Shown: positions 25,282-35,968, counted from the stretch's first letter. The stretch: DNA of 64,000 bases from an uncultured Oscillospiraceae bacterium (GCA_905192745.1 CAJJLZ010000004.1:62001-126000); one strand, 5' to 3'. Numbers and translations: made by a program. Notes: generated by a model not told the origin, from the sequence alone.

Positions 25282-26589
25282 TTACAGATCGTTTCTGTTA
25301 AGGTCCTCATAGGTTTCTGCTTTTACCACAACGCGGGATGTTCCATCCTTCACCATAACAACCGCCGGTCTCGGCAATCGGTTATAATTGGATGACATGG
25401 AGTAATTGTACGCTCCGGTCGCCAGAACCGCCAGAATATCTCCATGTTCGCATTCCTGCAGCGCCGTGTTTTCCTGAATCAAATCACCGCTTTCGCAGCA
25501 TCGTCCGGCGATCGTCATGATGCGAGATGCCGGCCGGTTTGCTTTATTCGCAATAACTGCTGTGTAATCGGCTTTATACAGCGCATAACGGGGATTATCC
25601 GGCATACCGCCGTCAATGCTCACATAAGAACGCACACCGGGGATTTCCTTTACAGCACCGACGGTATACAGCGTAATTCCAGCAGAAGCTACAATAGAAC
25701 GACCCGGTTCAATCATCAGGTACGGCACAGGCATGTTTCGTTCGGCGGCCCGTCTATGCAGCGCTCCGGAAACCAGCTTCATATATTCACCGTATGCCTT
25801 GGGATGATCCTGCTCTGTGTAGCGAATCCCAAAACCGCCGCCCAGATTCAATTCTTTCAACGTTACACCGGTATTCTCACGAATTTCCGCCATAAAGTCC
25901 AGCATAGTTTCCGCCGCATGGATAAACGGCTCCTCGTCAAAAATCTGCGAACCAATATGGCAATGCAAGCCTTTCAGCTCAATGTTATCCGTTTTTACCG
26001 CCAGCCGAACAACATCCATCGCTTCGCCGTTTTCCAATGTAAGCCCGAATTTTGAATCAATTTGGCCGGTCCGAATAAAGCTGTGCGTGTGGGCATCAAT
26101 GCCCGGTGTGATCCGCAATAAAATGGAAGAGGTCTTCCCCATCGATTTGGAAATCTCTGACAGCCTGTTCAGTTCCGTCAGATTATCGACCACAATATGA
26201 CCAACGCCGTACTCCAGAGCCATGCGGAGTTCGGCATCCGACTTATTATTGCCATGGAAAACCAGGCGTTCCGCCGGAAAACCAACTTTCATAGCGGTAT
26301 AAAGTTCGCCTCCGGAGACGACATCCGCTCCGCAGCCCTCCTGCATTACAATCCGGTACAACTCCTGAAAACAGCAGGCTTTACTGGCGTAAGCTACCAT
26401 ACCGCCGTTTTCATAATTGGCGTCAATCGACTGCTTGTAATCCCGCAACGCCTGACGGACAGCACTTTCATCCATTACATACAGCGGTGTGCCATAGGTA
26501 TGGGCCAGCTCCACTGTATCGCATCCGCCGATTGTCAGATGCCCTGCTTCATTGATCTGCAAAGAACGGGATAACTCCGAAAAAGACAT
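25282..26589 (-). CDS. lysA: Diaminopimelate decarboxylase
   Basis: A PLP enzyme that converts meso-diaminopimelate to lysine. The 435-residue protein has PLP lysine K70 in VAYASKA, HCHIGSQI, the GGGFGIRYT phosphate-binding loop, EPGRSIVA, CESGD and the GAYNYSMSSNYNR end. AGGAG lies before the ATG. engB lies 49 bases upstream on the same strand, so lysA is probably the last gene of the lon-engB unit. No lysine riboswitch fits in the gap. Confidence 0.96.
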   Translation of the reverse strand: MSFSELSRSLQINEAGHLTIGGCDTVELAHTYGTPLYVMDESAVRQALRDYKQSIDANYENGGMVAYASKACCFQELYRIVMQEGCGADVVSGGELYTAMKVGFPAERLVFHGNNKSDAELRMALEYGVGHIVVDNLTELNRLSEISKSMGKTSSILLRITPGIDAHTHSFIRTGQIDSKFGLTLENGEAMDVVRLAVKTDNIELKGLHCHIGSQIFDEEPFIHAAETMLDFMAEIRENTGVTLKELNLGGGFGIRYTEQDHPKAYGEYMKLVSGALHRRAAERNMPVPYLMIEPGRSIVASAGITLYTVGAVKEIPGVRSYVSIDGGMPDNPRYALYKADYTAVIANKANRPASRIMTIAGRCCESGDLIQENTALQECEHGDILAVLATGAYNYSMSSNYNRLPRPAVVMVKDGTSRVVVKAETYEDLNRNDL

Positions 26590-26638
26590 ATGGCTTCACT
26601 CCTGCACCTTTCACTGCCGTTATTCGTTTGCCGACTGT

Positions 26639-27253
26639 TTAGCTTTCTTCCTCATCGGGACTGTCCATCTCTTCTGCGGTCACCATATCCAGAATATCCC
26701 GCAGTTCCTCAACGCCTTCCCCGGTTACGGATGAAAAGGGTATAACCTTGACACCTTCAAACTCGTCCAATTCCTGTTCCAGCGCTGTCAGCCGTTGCTG
26801 CCGCTCGGTTTTGTTCAGCTTATCCGCCTTGGTCAAGACCACCAGATAAGGGATTTCTCTGTCTGTCATATAGTTCAACATCTGAAAATCGTCTTTGGAC
26901 GGAGGATGCCGCATATCCACCAGCTGAAGTACCAGACGAAGATCCCGGTCATCATCGAAATAGCCTTCAATCAGTCCGGCCCAGCGGCGGCGTTCAGCAT
27001 CGGAAACACGGGCGTATCCATAACCGGGAAGATCCACCAGCCGCAGTGTGTTCAAACGATAGAAATTAATCGTCGCCGTTTTTCCCGGCGTAGCGCTTAC
27101 CCGGGCAAGCGCCTTGCGATTCAGTAATTTGTTAATCAGCGAGGATTTTCCTACATTGGAACGGCCCGAAAAAGCAACTTCGGGTAATGTGGACGGCTGG
27201 AGCTGACCGGCCAAACCGGCGGAGTACTCGTATTCCGCAGATTCCAGCTTCAT
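26639..27253 (-). CDS. engB: Ribosome-biogenesis GTPase EngB/YsxC
   Basis: A 204-residue GTPase for late 50S assembly. G1 is GRSNVGKSS (30-38), G3 is DLPGYGYA, and G4 is TKADKL; SSVTGEG is the G5-like region. The acidic tail (EEMDSPDEEES) is an extension. AGGGGGAAG precedes the ATG. It follows lon by 46 bases, the usual lon-engB pairing of Firmicutes. Confidence 0.96.
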   Translation of the reverse strand: MKLESAEYEYSAGLAGQLQPSTLPEVAFSGRSNVGKSSLINKLLNRKALARVSATPGKTATINFYRLNTLRLVDLPGYGYARVSDAERRRWAGLIEGYFDDDRDLRLVLQLVDMRHPPSKDDFQMLNYMTDREIPYLVVLTKADKLNKTERQQRLTALEQELDEFEGVKVIPFSSVTGEGVEELRDILDMVTAEEMDSPDEEES

Positions 27254-27299
27254 GGATACTTCCCCCTTTTATAACGCTTTATAACGCTTCCCAGGCGTG

Positions 27300-29735
27300 C
27301 TATTGTGTCACCGTTGTGACTGTCGTTGCCGCGGAATGGTTTCCGTCTGCGGTAACGAACCGTTTGGAGTCTTCGCATTCCACACCGGTATCCCATTCTT
27401 CGGGCTGACACACCAAGGCGTGACGGATAACGGTATCCAGATGATCGGCCGGAACAAAGCGAATCGATTCCCGTACCGCCTCGTCCACCTCCACGAGATC
27501 CGACTCATTATCCTTTGGGATAATAACCGTTTTCATGGAATGGATGTAGGCCGCCATCGCTTTCTCGCGCAGGCCGCCGATCGGCAGCACCCGTCCCCGT
27601 AAAGTGATTTCCCCTGTCATAGCGACGTCGTGCCTGACGGCAATCCCCGTCAGAGCGGAAATCATGGCGGTGGCAATGGTGACGCCGGCGGAAGGACCGT
27701 CTTTCGGTACCGCCCCTTCCGGAACATGGATATGTATATCCTTGTTTTTATAAAAGTTGCAGTCAATCCGCAGTTCAGCTGCCCGGCTTCGCACATAGCT
27801 GATTGCCGTGCGGGCGGATTCCTTCATCACATCACCGAGAGAACCGGTCAGTTCTATCTTTCCCGATCCATTCAGGACAGCGACCTCTACCGGCATTGTT
27901 TCGCCGCCGACCGCCGTCCATGCCAACCCGTTAACCACGCCGATTTCGTCCTTTTGATAAAGGGAGTCGTCCTTGTATTTGCGTGGGCCAAGATACTCTT
28001 CCAGAGAATCGGCGGTTACCTTTATCGTCTTGGCTTCCTCATTGGCCAGCTTCCGGGCGCACTTTCGGCAGATTTGTGCAAGGCTGCGCTCCAGTCCCCG
28101 TACGCCGGCTTCCCGTGTATAGCCGTCGATAACCATACGCAACGCGTCGTCGGTTATCCGGAGCCGGCGCAGGTTCAGTCCGTGACGATTTGCCTGCTTT
28201 TTCAGAAGGTGTTCCTTTGCGATATGGAACTTTTCTTCTGCCGTATAGCTGGGAAGCGAGATAATCTCCATCCGATCGTAAAGCGGCGCGGGGATGGCGC
28301 TCACATCGTTTGCCGTTGTAATGAAAAGTACTTGGGAAAGATCAAACGGAATTTCCAGAAAATGATCCCGGAACGCGAAGTTCTGCTCAGCGTCCAGCAC
28401 TTCCAGCATAGCGGACGAGGGATCGCCGCGAAAATCGTTCCCCATTTTGTCGATTTCATCCAGCAGAATCAGAGGATTTGCTGTTCCTGCCTGCCGGATC
28501 GCGTTCATAATTCGTCCGGGCATCGCGCCGATATAGGTTTTTCTGTGCCCGCGGATATCCGCTTCATCCCGTACACCGCCGAGAGAAACCCGAACGTACT
28601 TCCGGCCCATTGCTGAAGCAATCGACTGAGCGATGGAGGTCTTCCCTACTCCGGGAGGGCCGGCAAGGCAGAGCACCTGTCCCCGGATGCCCGGCGCCAG
28701 CTTACGAACAGCCAGCGTTTCCAGTATCCGTTCCTTAACCTTTTTCATCCCGTAATGATCGCGCTCCAGCACTTTTTCCGCTGCGGTCAGATCAAGGTTA
28801 TCCTTGGAATAGTTCTTCCATGGCATAGACAAGCAGGTATCCAGATAACCGCGCACGACCGTCGCTTCATGCGAACCAGCCGGCATTTTGAACAGCTTGT
28901 CGCATTCGGACAGAAGCTTTTCCTCCGCCTCGCCTCTCAGGGCTAAAGCGGTTATTTTTTTGCGGTATTCGTCCGCCTCGTCCTGCGGATTTTCGCTGTC
29001 TCCCAGTTCCTGAGAAATCGCCTTCATCTGTTCCCGCAGATAGTATTCCTTCTGGTTACGGTCAATCTGTTGGCGTACTTTTTCCTGAATGTCCTGTTCC
29101 AGAGACAAAATAGAGCATTCCCGCGCCAGAATCAGCATCAGCGATTCCATGCGTTTCTCCGGATTCACGGTTTCCAGAATCTGTTGCTTTTCTTCCGGCG
29201 GGAGCTGGATATTGGACGCGATATAATCCGCCAGATACCCCACATTATCCGCCGAGGAGACGCTGAGCATCACATCGGGCGATATTTTTTGAACCAGGGA
29301 CGCGTATTCCTCAAAATACGCTCTGCATTCACGGAGAAGCGCCTGCACATGAAGCGTACCGGACACTCGCCGTTCCAGGCACTCGCGGATATGTGCCACA
29401 TAATGCGGCTCCGTCTGGACAAGGGTCTCCAGCTTGGCCCGGTAAAGGCCTTCCACCAACACCCGCACATTATCGCCGGAGAGCCGGAGAATCTGGCGGA
29501 TTTTTGCCACAACGCCCACGGAGTAAAGCTCGTTTTCCCCCGGTTCGTCGTCCTTGATATCCCGCTGCGTGACCAGAAAAATCAACTGATCGCCGCTCAT
29601 GGCTTCATTCAGGGCCTGAATCGATTTCTTCCGTCCCACATCGAAATGCAGGACCATTTCCGGAAAAACGACCAAACCACGGAGCGCCAGCAGCGGCATA
29701 GCGGCGGTCCGCGCCGTCCTTTTCTTAATTTCCAT
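27300..29735 (-). CDS. lon: ATP-dependent protease La (Lon)
   Basis: An 811-residue cytoplasmic AAA+ serine-lysine protease for damaged and regulatory proteins. The N-terminal substrate domain spans about 12-205; Walker A is GPPGVGKT (359-366); Walker B ends in DE (426-427). The protease domain shows KDGPSAG with catalytic S682, and K725 in [10 protein letters not shown]. The C-terminus extends about 25 residues past the usual end with a Thr/Val-rich tail. It lies between clpX and engB. Confidence 0.97.
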   Translation of the reverse strand: MEIKKRTARTAAMPLLALRGLVVFPEMVLHFDVGRKKSIQALNEAMSGDQLIFLVTQRDIKDDEPGENELYSVGVVAKIRQILRLSGDNVRVLVEGLYRAKLETLVQTEPHYVAHIRECLERRVSGTLHVQALLRECRAYFEEYASLVQKISPDVMLSVSSADNVGYLADYIASNIQLPPEEKQQILETVNPEKRMESLMLILARECSILSLEQDIQEKVRQQIDRNQKEYYLREQMKAISQELGDSENPQDEADEYRKKITALALRGEAEEKLLSECDKLFKMPAGSHEATVVRGYLDTCLSMPWKNYSKDNLDLTAAEKVLERDHYGMKKVKERILETLAVRKLAPGIRGQVLCLAGPPGVGKTSIAQSIASAMGRKYVRVSLGGVRDEADIRGHRKTYIGAMPGRIMNAIRQAGTANPLILLDEIDKMGNDFRGDPSSAMLEVLDAEQNFAFRDHFLEIPFDLSQVLFITTANDVSAIPAPLYDRMEIISLPSYTAEEKFHIAKEHLLKKQANRHGLNLRRLRITDDALRMVIDGYTREAGVRGLERSLAQICRKCARKLANEEAKTIKVTADSLEEYLGPRKYKDDSLYQKDEIGVVNGLAWTAVGGETMPVEVAVLNGSGKIELTGSLGDVMKESARTAISYVRSRAAELRIDCNFYKNKDIHIHVPEGAVPKDGPSAGVTIATAMISALTGIAVRHDVAMTGEITLRGRVLPIGGLREKAMAAYIHSMKTVIIPKDNESDLVEVDEAVRESIRFVPADHLDTVIRHALVCQPEEWDTGVECEDSKRFVTADGNHSAATTVTTVTQ

Positions 29736-29772
29736 ACGATAATACCCAATTGCCTTTCAAAACAGACAAAGG

Positions 29773-29797
29773 GCCAGACGGCAAATGCCGAGCTGGC
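29773..29797 (-). promoter_or_regulatory. Two-tier hairpin in the lon leader
   Basis: GCCAG/CTGGC outside and CGGCA/TGCCG inside, with a two-base loop, about 38-62 bases before the lon start. It could influence lon translation or end clpX read-through. No CtsR or HrcA box was seen nearby. Confidence 0.35.
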
Positions 29798-29871
29798 ATT
29801 CGACATCTGACCCCATTGTCATCGTTTTCACAATGAAATTTTCTTATATGGTGCTGCTTCTTTGCAACCCA

Positions 29872-29895
29872 CATATCGTTATATCGTTGTATCGT
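29872..29895. repeat. Three tandem 8-base repeats between clpX and lon
   Basis: Plus strand CATATCGT, TATATCGT, TGTATCGT in direct succession, consensus yrTATCGT, 16 bases after the clpX stop on the minus strand. Too short to prove function; could be a regulator binding array upstream of lon. Confidence 0.4.
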
Positions 29896-29911
29896 TCTCG
29901 TCCGCAGCCGA

Positions 29912-31219
29912 TCAGGCCGTGACCTGCCGTTTGGTTCCCCTTCCCTTGGCCGGAAGTTTGGGGCGAAGCGGTTTACGGTCCGGATTGACAATCAACTCCG
30001 GCTTTGCCTTTCCTTCCACAAAATCCTTGGTAACGACCACCCGTTCGATCGTGCAGTCGGAAGGAACCTCAAACATCAGATTCGTGAGCAGCCCTTCCAT
30101 AACAGAGCGAAGACCGCGCGCGCCGGTATTGAGCTCCATCGTTCTCTTCGCAACAGCGCGTAAGGCGTCGGGGCTGAACTCCAGCGCTACGTTATCCAGC
30201 GTGAAAAGCTGCATATACTGCTTGAGAATCGCATTTTTGGGTTCGCTCAGAATCTTTACCAGCGCGTCCTCGTCCAGCGGATCCAGCGTCGTGATAACCG
30301 GCAAGCGGCCGACCAGTTCCGGAATCAGGCCGAACTTAATCAGATCCTGCGGAACCAGCTGACGAAGCAGTTTGCTGCGCTCTGTATCCTTTTTGGAACG
30401 CACTTCGTTTCCAAAACCAAGCGAGCCGGAGGCGATCCGCCGCTCGATCGCATTCTCAATTCCATCGAACGCACCGCCGCAGATAAAGAGGATATTCGAC
30501 GTATCGATCTGAATAAACTCCTGCTGCGGATGCTTCCGTCCGCCGGAAGGCGGAACGTTGGAAACCGTTCCCTCCAGAATTTTCAGCAGCGCCTGCTGCA
30601 CGCCCTCGCCGCTGACATCCCGGGTAATGGACGGGTTTTCACTCCGCCGGGCGATTTTATCGATTTCATCGATATAGATAATGCCGCGTTCCGCCTTCTC
30701 CACATCGTAGTCGGCCGCCTGAATCAAACGGAGAAGGATGTTTTCCACGTCCTCGCCGACATAGCCGGCCTCCGTCAGGGTGGTGGCGTCGGTAATGGCA
30801 AACGGAACATCCAGCAGCCGGGCCAGCGTCTGAGCCAGCGCCGTCTTCCCCACGCCGGTGGGCCCAAGGAGAAGAACATTGCTCTTCCCCAGTTCCACAT
30901 CGGAGGTATATCCATAATAAATACGTTTGTAATGATTGTATACCGCTACGGCAAGCGCAACCTTCGCCTCGTCCTGACCAATGACGTATTCGTCCAGCCC
31001 CGCCTTGATTTCTTTCGGCGTGGGCAGCGCCGGAGGCGTTCCCGCCGCCGCAGTCCGCCGGCGGGAAAGGTTACCGCCTTCCTCCAGAATTGACTGACAG
31101 AGCTCTACGCATTCGTTGCAGATATACACGCCCTGTCCGGCGATCAGGCGCTGAACATCGTCCTGGCTTTTCCCGCAGAAAGAGCAGTTCACCGTGCGAT
31201 TGTCCTCGTTTTTTGGCAT
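29912..31219 (-). CDS. clpX: ATP-dependent Clp protease ATP-binding subunit ClpX
   Basis: A 435-residue unfoldase for ClpP. The N-terminal zinc domain has C12/C15/C34/C37; Walker A is GPTGVGKT (119-126); Walker B is IIYIDEID; the pore and sensor motifs and the C-terminal [11 protein letters not shown] segment are present. The end is basic ([18 protein letters not shown]). It lies 51 bases after clpP in the tig-clpP-clpX cluster. Confidence 0.97.
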   Translation of the reverse strand: MPKNEDNRTVNCSFCGKSQDDVQRLIAGQGVYICNECVELCQSILEEGGNLSRRRTAAAGTPPALPTPKEIKAGLDEYVIGQDEAKVALAVAVYNHYKRIYYGYTSDVELGKSNVLLLGPTGVGKTALAQTLARLLDVPFAITDATTLTEAGYVGEDVENILLRLIQAADYDVEKAERGIIYIDEIDKIARRSENPSITRDVSGEGVQQALLKILEGTVSNVPPSGGRKHPQQEFIQIDTSNILFICGGAFDGIENAIERRIASGSLGFGNEVRSKKDTERSKLLRQLVPQDLIKFGLIPELVGRLPVITTLDPLDEDALVKILSEPKNAILKQYMQLFTLDNVALEFSPDALRAVAKRTMELNTGARGLRSVMEGLLTNLMFEVPSDCTIERVVVTKDFVEGKAKPELIVNPDRKPLRPKLPAKGRGTKRQVTA

Positions 31220-31270
31220 TGTCTACGCTCCTTGTATCGAAATCGGCGGAGGATGCGTATCCCGACGGCA

Positions 31271-31861
31271 TCAGCCCTCGCGCTTGGCGATGACCTGATC
31301 GATCAGACCGTACTCTCTGGCCGCTTCCGCCGTCATGAAATTGTCGCGATCGGTATCTTTTTCAATCCGTTCCAAAGGCTGACCGGTCATTTCCGCCAGC
31401 ATCTGGTTCATCCGTCCACGGATATACAGAATATGATCGGCGTGAATCTTTATATCGCTGGCCTGTCCCTGCGTTCCGCCGAGCGGCTGATGAATCATCA
31501 CTTCGCTGTTGGGCAGCGCCTTACGCTTTCCCTTGGCGCCCGCCGCCAGCAGGAAGGAGGCCATGCTGGCGGCCATACCAATACAGATGGTGGATACATC
31601 GCAGCGAATGAACTGCATTGTATCGTAAATCGCCATGCCGGAGGTAATAGACCCGCCGGGGCTGTTGATATACAGGTCGATATCCTTATCCGGATCCTGT
31701 CCTTCCAGATAAATCAACTGAGCGACAACAAGGGAGGCTGTCACATCGTTGATTTCATCGGTCAGCATAATGATACGGTCGTTCAGCAGACGGGAAAAAA
31801 TGTCATAGCTGCGTTCTCCCCGGCTGGTCTGTTCCACTACATAAGGGACTAAATTGCTCAT
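31271..31861 (-). CDS. clpP: ATP-dependent Clp protease proteolytic subunit
   Basis: A 196-residue serine protease subunit that forms a barrel with ClpX. Counting from a possible GTG at 31870, catalytic Ser is 102 in GMAASMASF and His is 127 in MIHQPLGG; the Asp lies further on. The ATG at 31861 gives the usual [21 protein letters not shown]-terminus. AAAGG lies 13 bases upstream of it, nearer to the GTG, so the exact start is open by three codons. Confidence 0.96.
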   Translation of the reverse strand: MSNLVPYVVEQTSRGERSYDIFSRLLNDRIIMLTDEINDVTASLVVAQLIYLEGQDPDKDIDLYINSPGGSITSGMAIYDTMQFIRCDVSTICIGMAASMASFLLAAGAKGKRKALPNSEVMIHQPLGGTQGQASDIKIHADHILYIRGRMNQMLAEMTGQPLERIEKDTDRDNFMTAEAAREYGLIDQVIAKREG

Positions 31862-31991
31862 AATCCGCACTCAACCTTTCCAGTATGAATTGTCCGCAAA
31901 AAAGAAATATAGAGTAGTATTGCCGCAAAACACCCGCTTAACGGACTGAGTACAAGAATGGCGAAAATTTTCAGGATATAAAGCTTCCGGA

Positions 31992-33278
31992 TCAGCCGTT
32001 CACTACCGCCGTTTCCTTGACCATATCCATGGCTTTGCCCACAGCCAGATCCTTGGAAAGCTCTTTCGCCGGGATGAACGCCTTAACCTTCTCCACATCC
32101 ATCTTATACTGCTCGGCGAGCTTCGCAAACTCCGCGTCCAGCTCCTCTTCCGTCGGAGCGATCTCTTCCAGCGCAGCAATCTTTTCCAGAACCAGACGGA
32201 TCTTGACCTGCTTTTCAGCCTGCTCGCGGAAGCCCTTGCGGAATGCGTCCATATCCATTCCGGTATACTGCAGATAGGTGTCCAGATTCAGCCCCTGAGA
32301 CTGCAGGCGATATTCGAATTCCCGCACGCTTTCGTCCACGCGGCGCTCAAACATCGCTTCCGGAATTTCCGCCTTCAGGCCGGAAACCAGCTGTTCGAGC
32401 AGCTGAGACTCGAACGCGTCCTCGGCGGCGTGCTCCCGCTGATGCTGCAGCTTATCCTTCAGATCGTTTTTCAGCTCGTCCAGCGTGTCAAACTCGCTGA
32501 CATCCTTGGCAAATTCATCATTCAGTTCCGGCAGTTCGCGCGTTTTGATTTCATGCAGTTTGCACTTGAAAACGGCCGGCTTGCCCGCAAGCTCTTCTGC
32601 GTTGTAGTCTTCCGGGAAAGTGACGTTGACATCGAACTCGTCGTCGGTGTTCTTGCCGGCAAGCTGATCCTCGAAGCCGGGGATAAACTGACCGGAGCCA
32701 AGGGTCAGGGTGTAGTTCTCCGCCTTGCCGCCGTCAAACGCCTTGTCATCCACAAAGCCCTCAAAATCGAAGGTAACGGTGTCGCCGTTCTCCGCTGCGC
32801 GGCCTTCCACCGCAACCAGACGGGAGTTGCGGTCCTGCAGCTTTTCCACTTCCTTATCGACGTCCGCATCGGTCACTTCCTCGACCTTTTTGTCCGCCTT
32901 CAGGCCCTTGTATTCACCGACCTCGACTTCCGGCTTTACGGTGATGACCGCCTTAAAGACCAGCCCTTCCTCCTTGCCGACCGAAACCACGTCCAGATCG
33001 ATCTTATCTTCAACATATTCGTAGCCGGATTCGTTGATGGCTTCGTCCAGCGCGGTGGGATACAGGTCGTTTACAGCATCCTCATAAAACACGCCGGTGC
33101 CGTACATCTTTTCGACCAGATGACGGGGGGCCTTGCCCTTTCGGAAACCGGGGACGTTCATCCGTTGAATATTCTTTTTATAAGCTTTGCTGACCGCCGC
33201 TTCAAACGCCTCGGGATCAACGGTCACTTCAAGTTCCACACGGTTGGTATCGACTTTGTTGCTTGCTTTCAGACTCAT
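31992..33278 (-). CDS. tig: Trigger factor
   Basis: A 428-residue ribosome-bound chaperone and peptidyl-prolyl isomerase. The ribosome-binding N-terminal domain contains the signature region NVPGFRKGKAPRHLVEKMYG. An FKBP domain follows (about 150-240, GDTVTFDFEGFVDDKAFDGGKAENYTLTLGSGQFIPGFEDQLAG), then the helical C-terminal arms. AGGAGG precedes the ATG. It heads the tig-clpP-clpX-lon-engB-lysA strand and has its own extended -10 promoter. Confidence 0.97.
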   Translation of the reverse strand: MSLKASNKVDTNRVELEVTVDPEAFEAAVSKAYKKNIQRMNVPGFRKGKAPRHLVEKMYGTGVFYEDAVNDLYPTALDEAINESGYEYVEDKIDLDVVSVGKEEGLVFKAVITVKPEVEVGEYKGLKADKKVEEVTDADVDKEVEKLQDRNSRLVAVEGRAAENGDTVTFDFEGFVDDKAFDGGKAENYTLTLGSGQFIPGFEDQLAGKNTDDEFDVNVTFPEDYNAEELAGKPAVFKCKLHEIKTRELPELNDEFAKDVSEFDTLDELKNDLKDKLQHQREHAAEDAFESQLLEQLVSGLKAEIPEAMFERRVDESVREFEYRLQSQGLNLDTYLQYTGMDMDAFRKGFREQAEKQVKIRLVLEKIAALEEIAPTEEELDAEFAKLAEQYKMDVEKVKAFIPAKELSKDLAVGKAMDMVKETAVVNG

Positions 33279-33317
33279 TTTACTTCCTCCTGTTTATACG
33301 ATAACACAATAGCAATA

Positions 33318-33326
33318 ATTATAGCA
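33318..33326 (-). promoter_or_regulatory. Extended -10 promoter for tig
   Basis: TGCTATAAT on the minus strand (TGnTATAAT), about 40 bases before the tig start. No good -35 was seen at 16-18 bases, as is common with extended -10 promoters. Confidence 0.6.
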
Positions 33327-33422
33327 TACGACGAGTAAATACGCCATCTTTTTTTGTAAAAAAATCGGAGAAGTTCGCAATTTGTTTCTATGGTTTGACG
33401 ATTTCCTTCCGGCTTCCCGTTT

Positions 33423-34109
33423 TTACCTCACCAAAACCGGGGTAAAACCCACCGCATCACAGGAAACCAGACGAAGCGTGATTCCGTCCACCGTTTTTGC
33501 CGACGTCCTCCTGGCCCCCGGACCATGAATATGTCCATAGTAGCAAAGGCGGATCGAGCGTTCCCTCAGCACGTCCATAATTTCGGGGCACTCCGCCTCC
33601 CCCATCACCGGGGGATAATGAAGGAAAACTACCGGCTCCTTCCCCGTCTTTTCCGCCGCGTCGATCGATAGCTTCAGGCGGCCGACCTCCCGCAGAAGAA
33701 CCTTGCGGTCAGCGTCCTGCTCCGCATCGTAAAACCAGCCCCGCGTACCGCAGACCGCGTAATCGCCAACCGGCTCGGCGCTGTTATGGATGATGCGCAA
33801 GGTATCAAAGCCGCGGTTTTGCAGGTAGTCGTCCATTTTCCGGCGGGTAGTCCACCAATAGTCGTGATTGCCCTTGAGAAGCAGTTTCCGGCCGGGAAGG
33901 GCGTGAAGGAAGGCGAAATCGGCCTCCGCGTGATCCAGACTCATAGCCCAGGAAATATCCCCGGCGATCACCACGGTATCCTCTTCGCTTACGAGGGCTC
34001 GCCAGTTCTTTTCCAGCCGTTCCACATAATTGTCCCATCCATGGAAAATATCCATCGGTTTATCCGTCCCCAGCGACAGATGAGGGTCCGCGATGGCAAA
34101 CAGCGACAT
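33423..34109 (-). CDS. Calcineurin-like metallophosphoesterase
   Basis: A 228-residue phosphoesterase. Metal-site motifs are in order: D8-P-H10 (ADPHL), GDISW (a GDxxW variant), GNHDYWW, HYPP and GHIHG. The GNHDYWW and GTRGWFY motifs mark a Firmicutes clade of predicted phosphohydrolases with no known substrate. It is single on the minus strand, divergent from the DUF1540 gene, and downstream of none of its neighbours with tight spacing. Confidence 0.85.
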   Translation of the reverse strand: MSLFAIADPHLSLGTDKPMDIFHGWDNYVERLEKNWRALVSEEDTVVIAGDISWAMSLDHAEADFAFLHALPGRKLLLKGNHDYWWTTRRKMDDYLQNRGFDTLRIIHNSAEPVGDYAVCGTRGWFYDAEQDADRKVLLREVGRLKLSIDAAEKTGKEPVVFLHYPPVMGEAECPEIMDVLRERSIRLCYYGHIHGPGARRTSAKTVDGITLRLVSCDAVGFTPVLVR

Positions 34110-34206
34110 AACCGGCTCCTTTGCAAAAGATTTTGGAATTCGGGGGACTTCCCATGAAAATATCCGAAAAAAATGGCAACGCTATGAGGGAAAGGAGCGA
34201 TAGGCC

Positions 34207-34389
34207 ATGGAGCTTTTTAAAGACGAAAGAACCGAATGCCCCAGCCCGACAGTGTATTGCGACGTGAAGAACTGTACGTATCACGACGGGAAAAACGCCT
34301 GTGCCGCCAGCAAAATCCACGTCGGCCCCGCGCACGCGATCAGCAGCGCCGACACCGCCTGCGCGAGCTTCAAGCCCAGCGGCAAGTAA
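34207..34389 (+). CDS. Small cysteine-rich DUF1540 protein
   Basis: A 60-residue protein with five cysteines, including the VYCDVKNCTYHDGKNACAA pattern and a final DTACASF, matching DUF1540. Four or more Cys suggest a small metal site, probably zinc. DUF1540 proteins are common in spore-forming Clostridia; their role is unknown. AAAGGAG lies before the ATG. It converges on thrC with only six bases between the stops, and there is no terminator in that gap. Confidence 0.85.
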   Translation: MELFKDERTECPSPTVYCDVKNCTYHDGKNACAASKIHVGPAHAISSADTACASFKPSGK

Positions 34390-34395
34390 CCCCTT

Positions 34396-35895
34396 TTACT
34401 TTACGTCGATATGGAGCAGTTCGTACACCGTCCGTTCCATATCGGCGCGGTTACATACCCCGGTGAACCGCGGTGTTTTCCCCCGCAGGGAGGAAAGCGG
34501 AGCCGGCACCTCGCAGCCCGTCGCCCGATGGAGCTGCTCCACCTTTTCGAATTCCTCCGCATCCGACGGGCCGCTGATCGCTTTCAGCACACTGTCCGAA
34601 AATTTGTAGGGATTCGCGGTGGAGGCGATTACCGTCGGCGTCTCATCCCCCGTCTCTTTCCGATACCGCTCGTAAACCGATACGGCCACCGCCGTATGAG
34701 TGTCGAGAAGATACCCGTATTTTTGGAAAGTGGAACGGATCGTTTCCGCCGCCTGTTGGTCGTCGCAGCTTCCCGCCGCAAACAGCGCGTGAATCTTTTC
34801 GCGCATCCCGGCCGGAACGGTGTACCTGCCCTCGGTTTTCAGATGCTCCATCAGCCGACGGATCTCCCCGTCGTCCCGGCCGGAAAGGTCATAGAGCAGC
34901 CGTTCGAGATTGGAGGAAATCAGGATATCCATAGAAGGGGACGTGGTGGTATAAAACGCACGGTTCCGGTCGTACACGCCGGTTTCAATGAAATCGGTCA
35001 AAACCCGGTTTCGATTGGATGCGCAGATCAGCCGGGCGACAGGCAGTCCCATTTTCCGGGCGTAATAGGCGGCGAGAATATTGCCGAAATTTCCGGTCGG
35101 CACCACGACGTTGATGGAATCTCCCAACGTGATCTTTCCGTCGCGAACCATGTCGCAGTAAGCGGAAATATAATACACGATCTGCGGAACCAGCCGGCCC
35201 CAGTTGATGGAGTTGGCGCTGGAGAACATCATGCCGTTCTTCTCCAGCTTCGCGGCGATGGACGGATCGGTGAAAATCGCCTTTACGCCGGACTGCGCGT
35301 CGTCAAAATTTCCCCGGATGGCGCAGACGGCAACGTTGCCGCCTTCCTGCGTGGTCATCTGGAGCTTCTGCATCGGGCTGACCCCATCCTCCGGGTAAAA
35401 CACCAGGATGCGGGTATTTTCCGCATCGCGGAAGCCTTCCAGCGCCGCTTTCCCCGTGTCGCCGGACGTGGCAACCAGAATGATGATGGTCTTTCCGTCC
35501 GCCGTTTTCTTTGCGGACACCCGCATCAGATGAGGCAAAATCTGGAGCGCCATATCCTTGAAAGCACAGGTCGGTCCATGCCAGAGCTCAAGAATCTCCA
35601 CCCCCTCGCTCAGCGTGTGCAGCGGCGCGATGGCCGGAGACCGGAAGCGCTCCTGCGTATAGGCGAGGGACGCGCATTCCTTTACCTCCTCCGCTGAAAA
35701 ATCGGTCAAAAATTTGGAGAGCACCGTCGCCGCCCGCTCCACATACGACTGGGCCGTCATGGAACGGAGTTCCTCCTGAGAAAGCGGCGGAAGGGATTCG
35801 GGGACAAACAGGCCGCCGTCTTTGGAAATTCCCTGCGCAATCGCCTGCGCGGAGGAAACCGATACGCCGCTGTCCCTTGTGCTGTTATACATCAT
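34396..35895 (-). CDS. thrC: Threonine synthase
   Basis: A PLP enzyme that makes threonine from O-phosphohomoserine. The 499-residue protein is the long form. PLP lysine is K113 in TCAFKDMALQ; SGDTGKAALEGF, VVPTGNFGNILAAYYA and SANSINWGRL are family segments. The first of two adjacent ATGs was chosen, with AGGAG upstream. A near-consensus promoter lies about 150 bases upstream, leaving a leader of about 140 bases with one hairpin but no recognised attenuator. No homoserine genes are near. Confidence 0.95.
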   Translation of the reverse strand: MMYNSTRDSGVSVSSAQAIAQGISKDGGLFVPESLPPLSQEELRSMTAQSYVERAATVLSKFLTDFSAEEVKECASLAYTQERFRSPAIAPLHTLSEGVEILELWHGPTCAFKDMALQILPHLMRVSAKKTADGKTIIILVATSGDTGKAALEGFRDAENTRILVFYPEDGVSPMQKLQMTTQEGGNVAVCAIRGNFDDAQSGVKAIFTDPSIAAKLEKNGMMFSSANSINWGRLVPQIVYYISAYCDMVRDGKITLGDSINVVVPTGNFGNILAAYYARKMGLPVARLICASNRNRVLTDFIETGVYDRNRAFYTTTSPSMDILISSNLERLLYDLSGRDDGEIRRLMEHLKTEGRYTVPAGMREKIHALFAAGSCDDQQAAETIRSTFQKYGYLLDTHTAVAVSVYERYRKETGDETPTVIASTANPYKFSDSVLKAISGPSDAEEFEKVEQLHRATGCEVPAPLSSLRGKTPRFTGVCNRADMERTVYELLHIDVK

Positions 35896-35945
35896 GGGCC
35901 GTTCACTCCTGCTGTTATAGAATACGGCTGTTTACATTACCGACT

Positions 35946-35968
35946 GCGGAAATATCCTGAATTTCCGC
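35946..35968 (-). other. Hairpin in the thrC leader
   Basis: GCGGAAAT pairs with ATTTCCGC around a 7-base loop, about 50 bases before the thrC start. No U-run follows and no Thr-rich leader peptide was seen, so it is only a candidate regulatory structure. Confidence 0.35.

Noticed and set aside
26590..26638. Possible lysine riboswitch before lysA
   Set aside because: The gap to engB is only 49 bases, too short for the aptamer.
29736..33340. CtsR or CIRCE (HrcA) operators in the tig-clp-lon cluster
   Set aside because: Scanning both strands by eye gave only single half-site-like GGTCA matches, no paired heptads and no CIRCE repeat.
34411..35697. A 428-codon open frame on the plus strand
   Set aside because: Antisense shadow of thrC, rich in Arg and His, with no recognisable domain.
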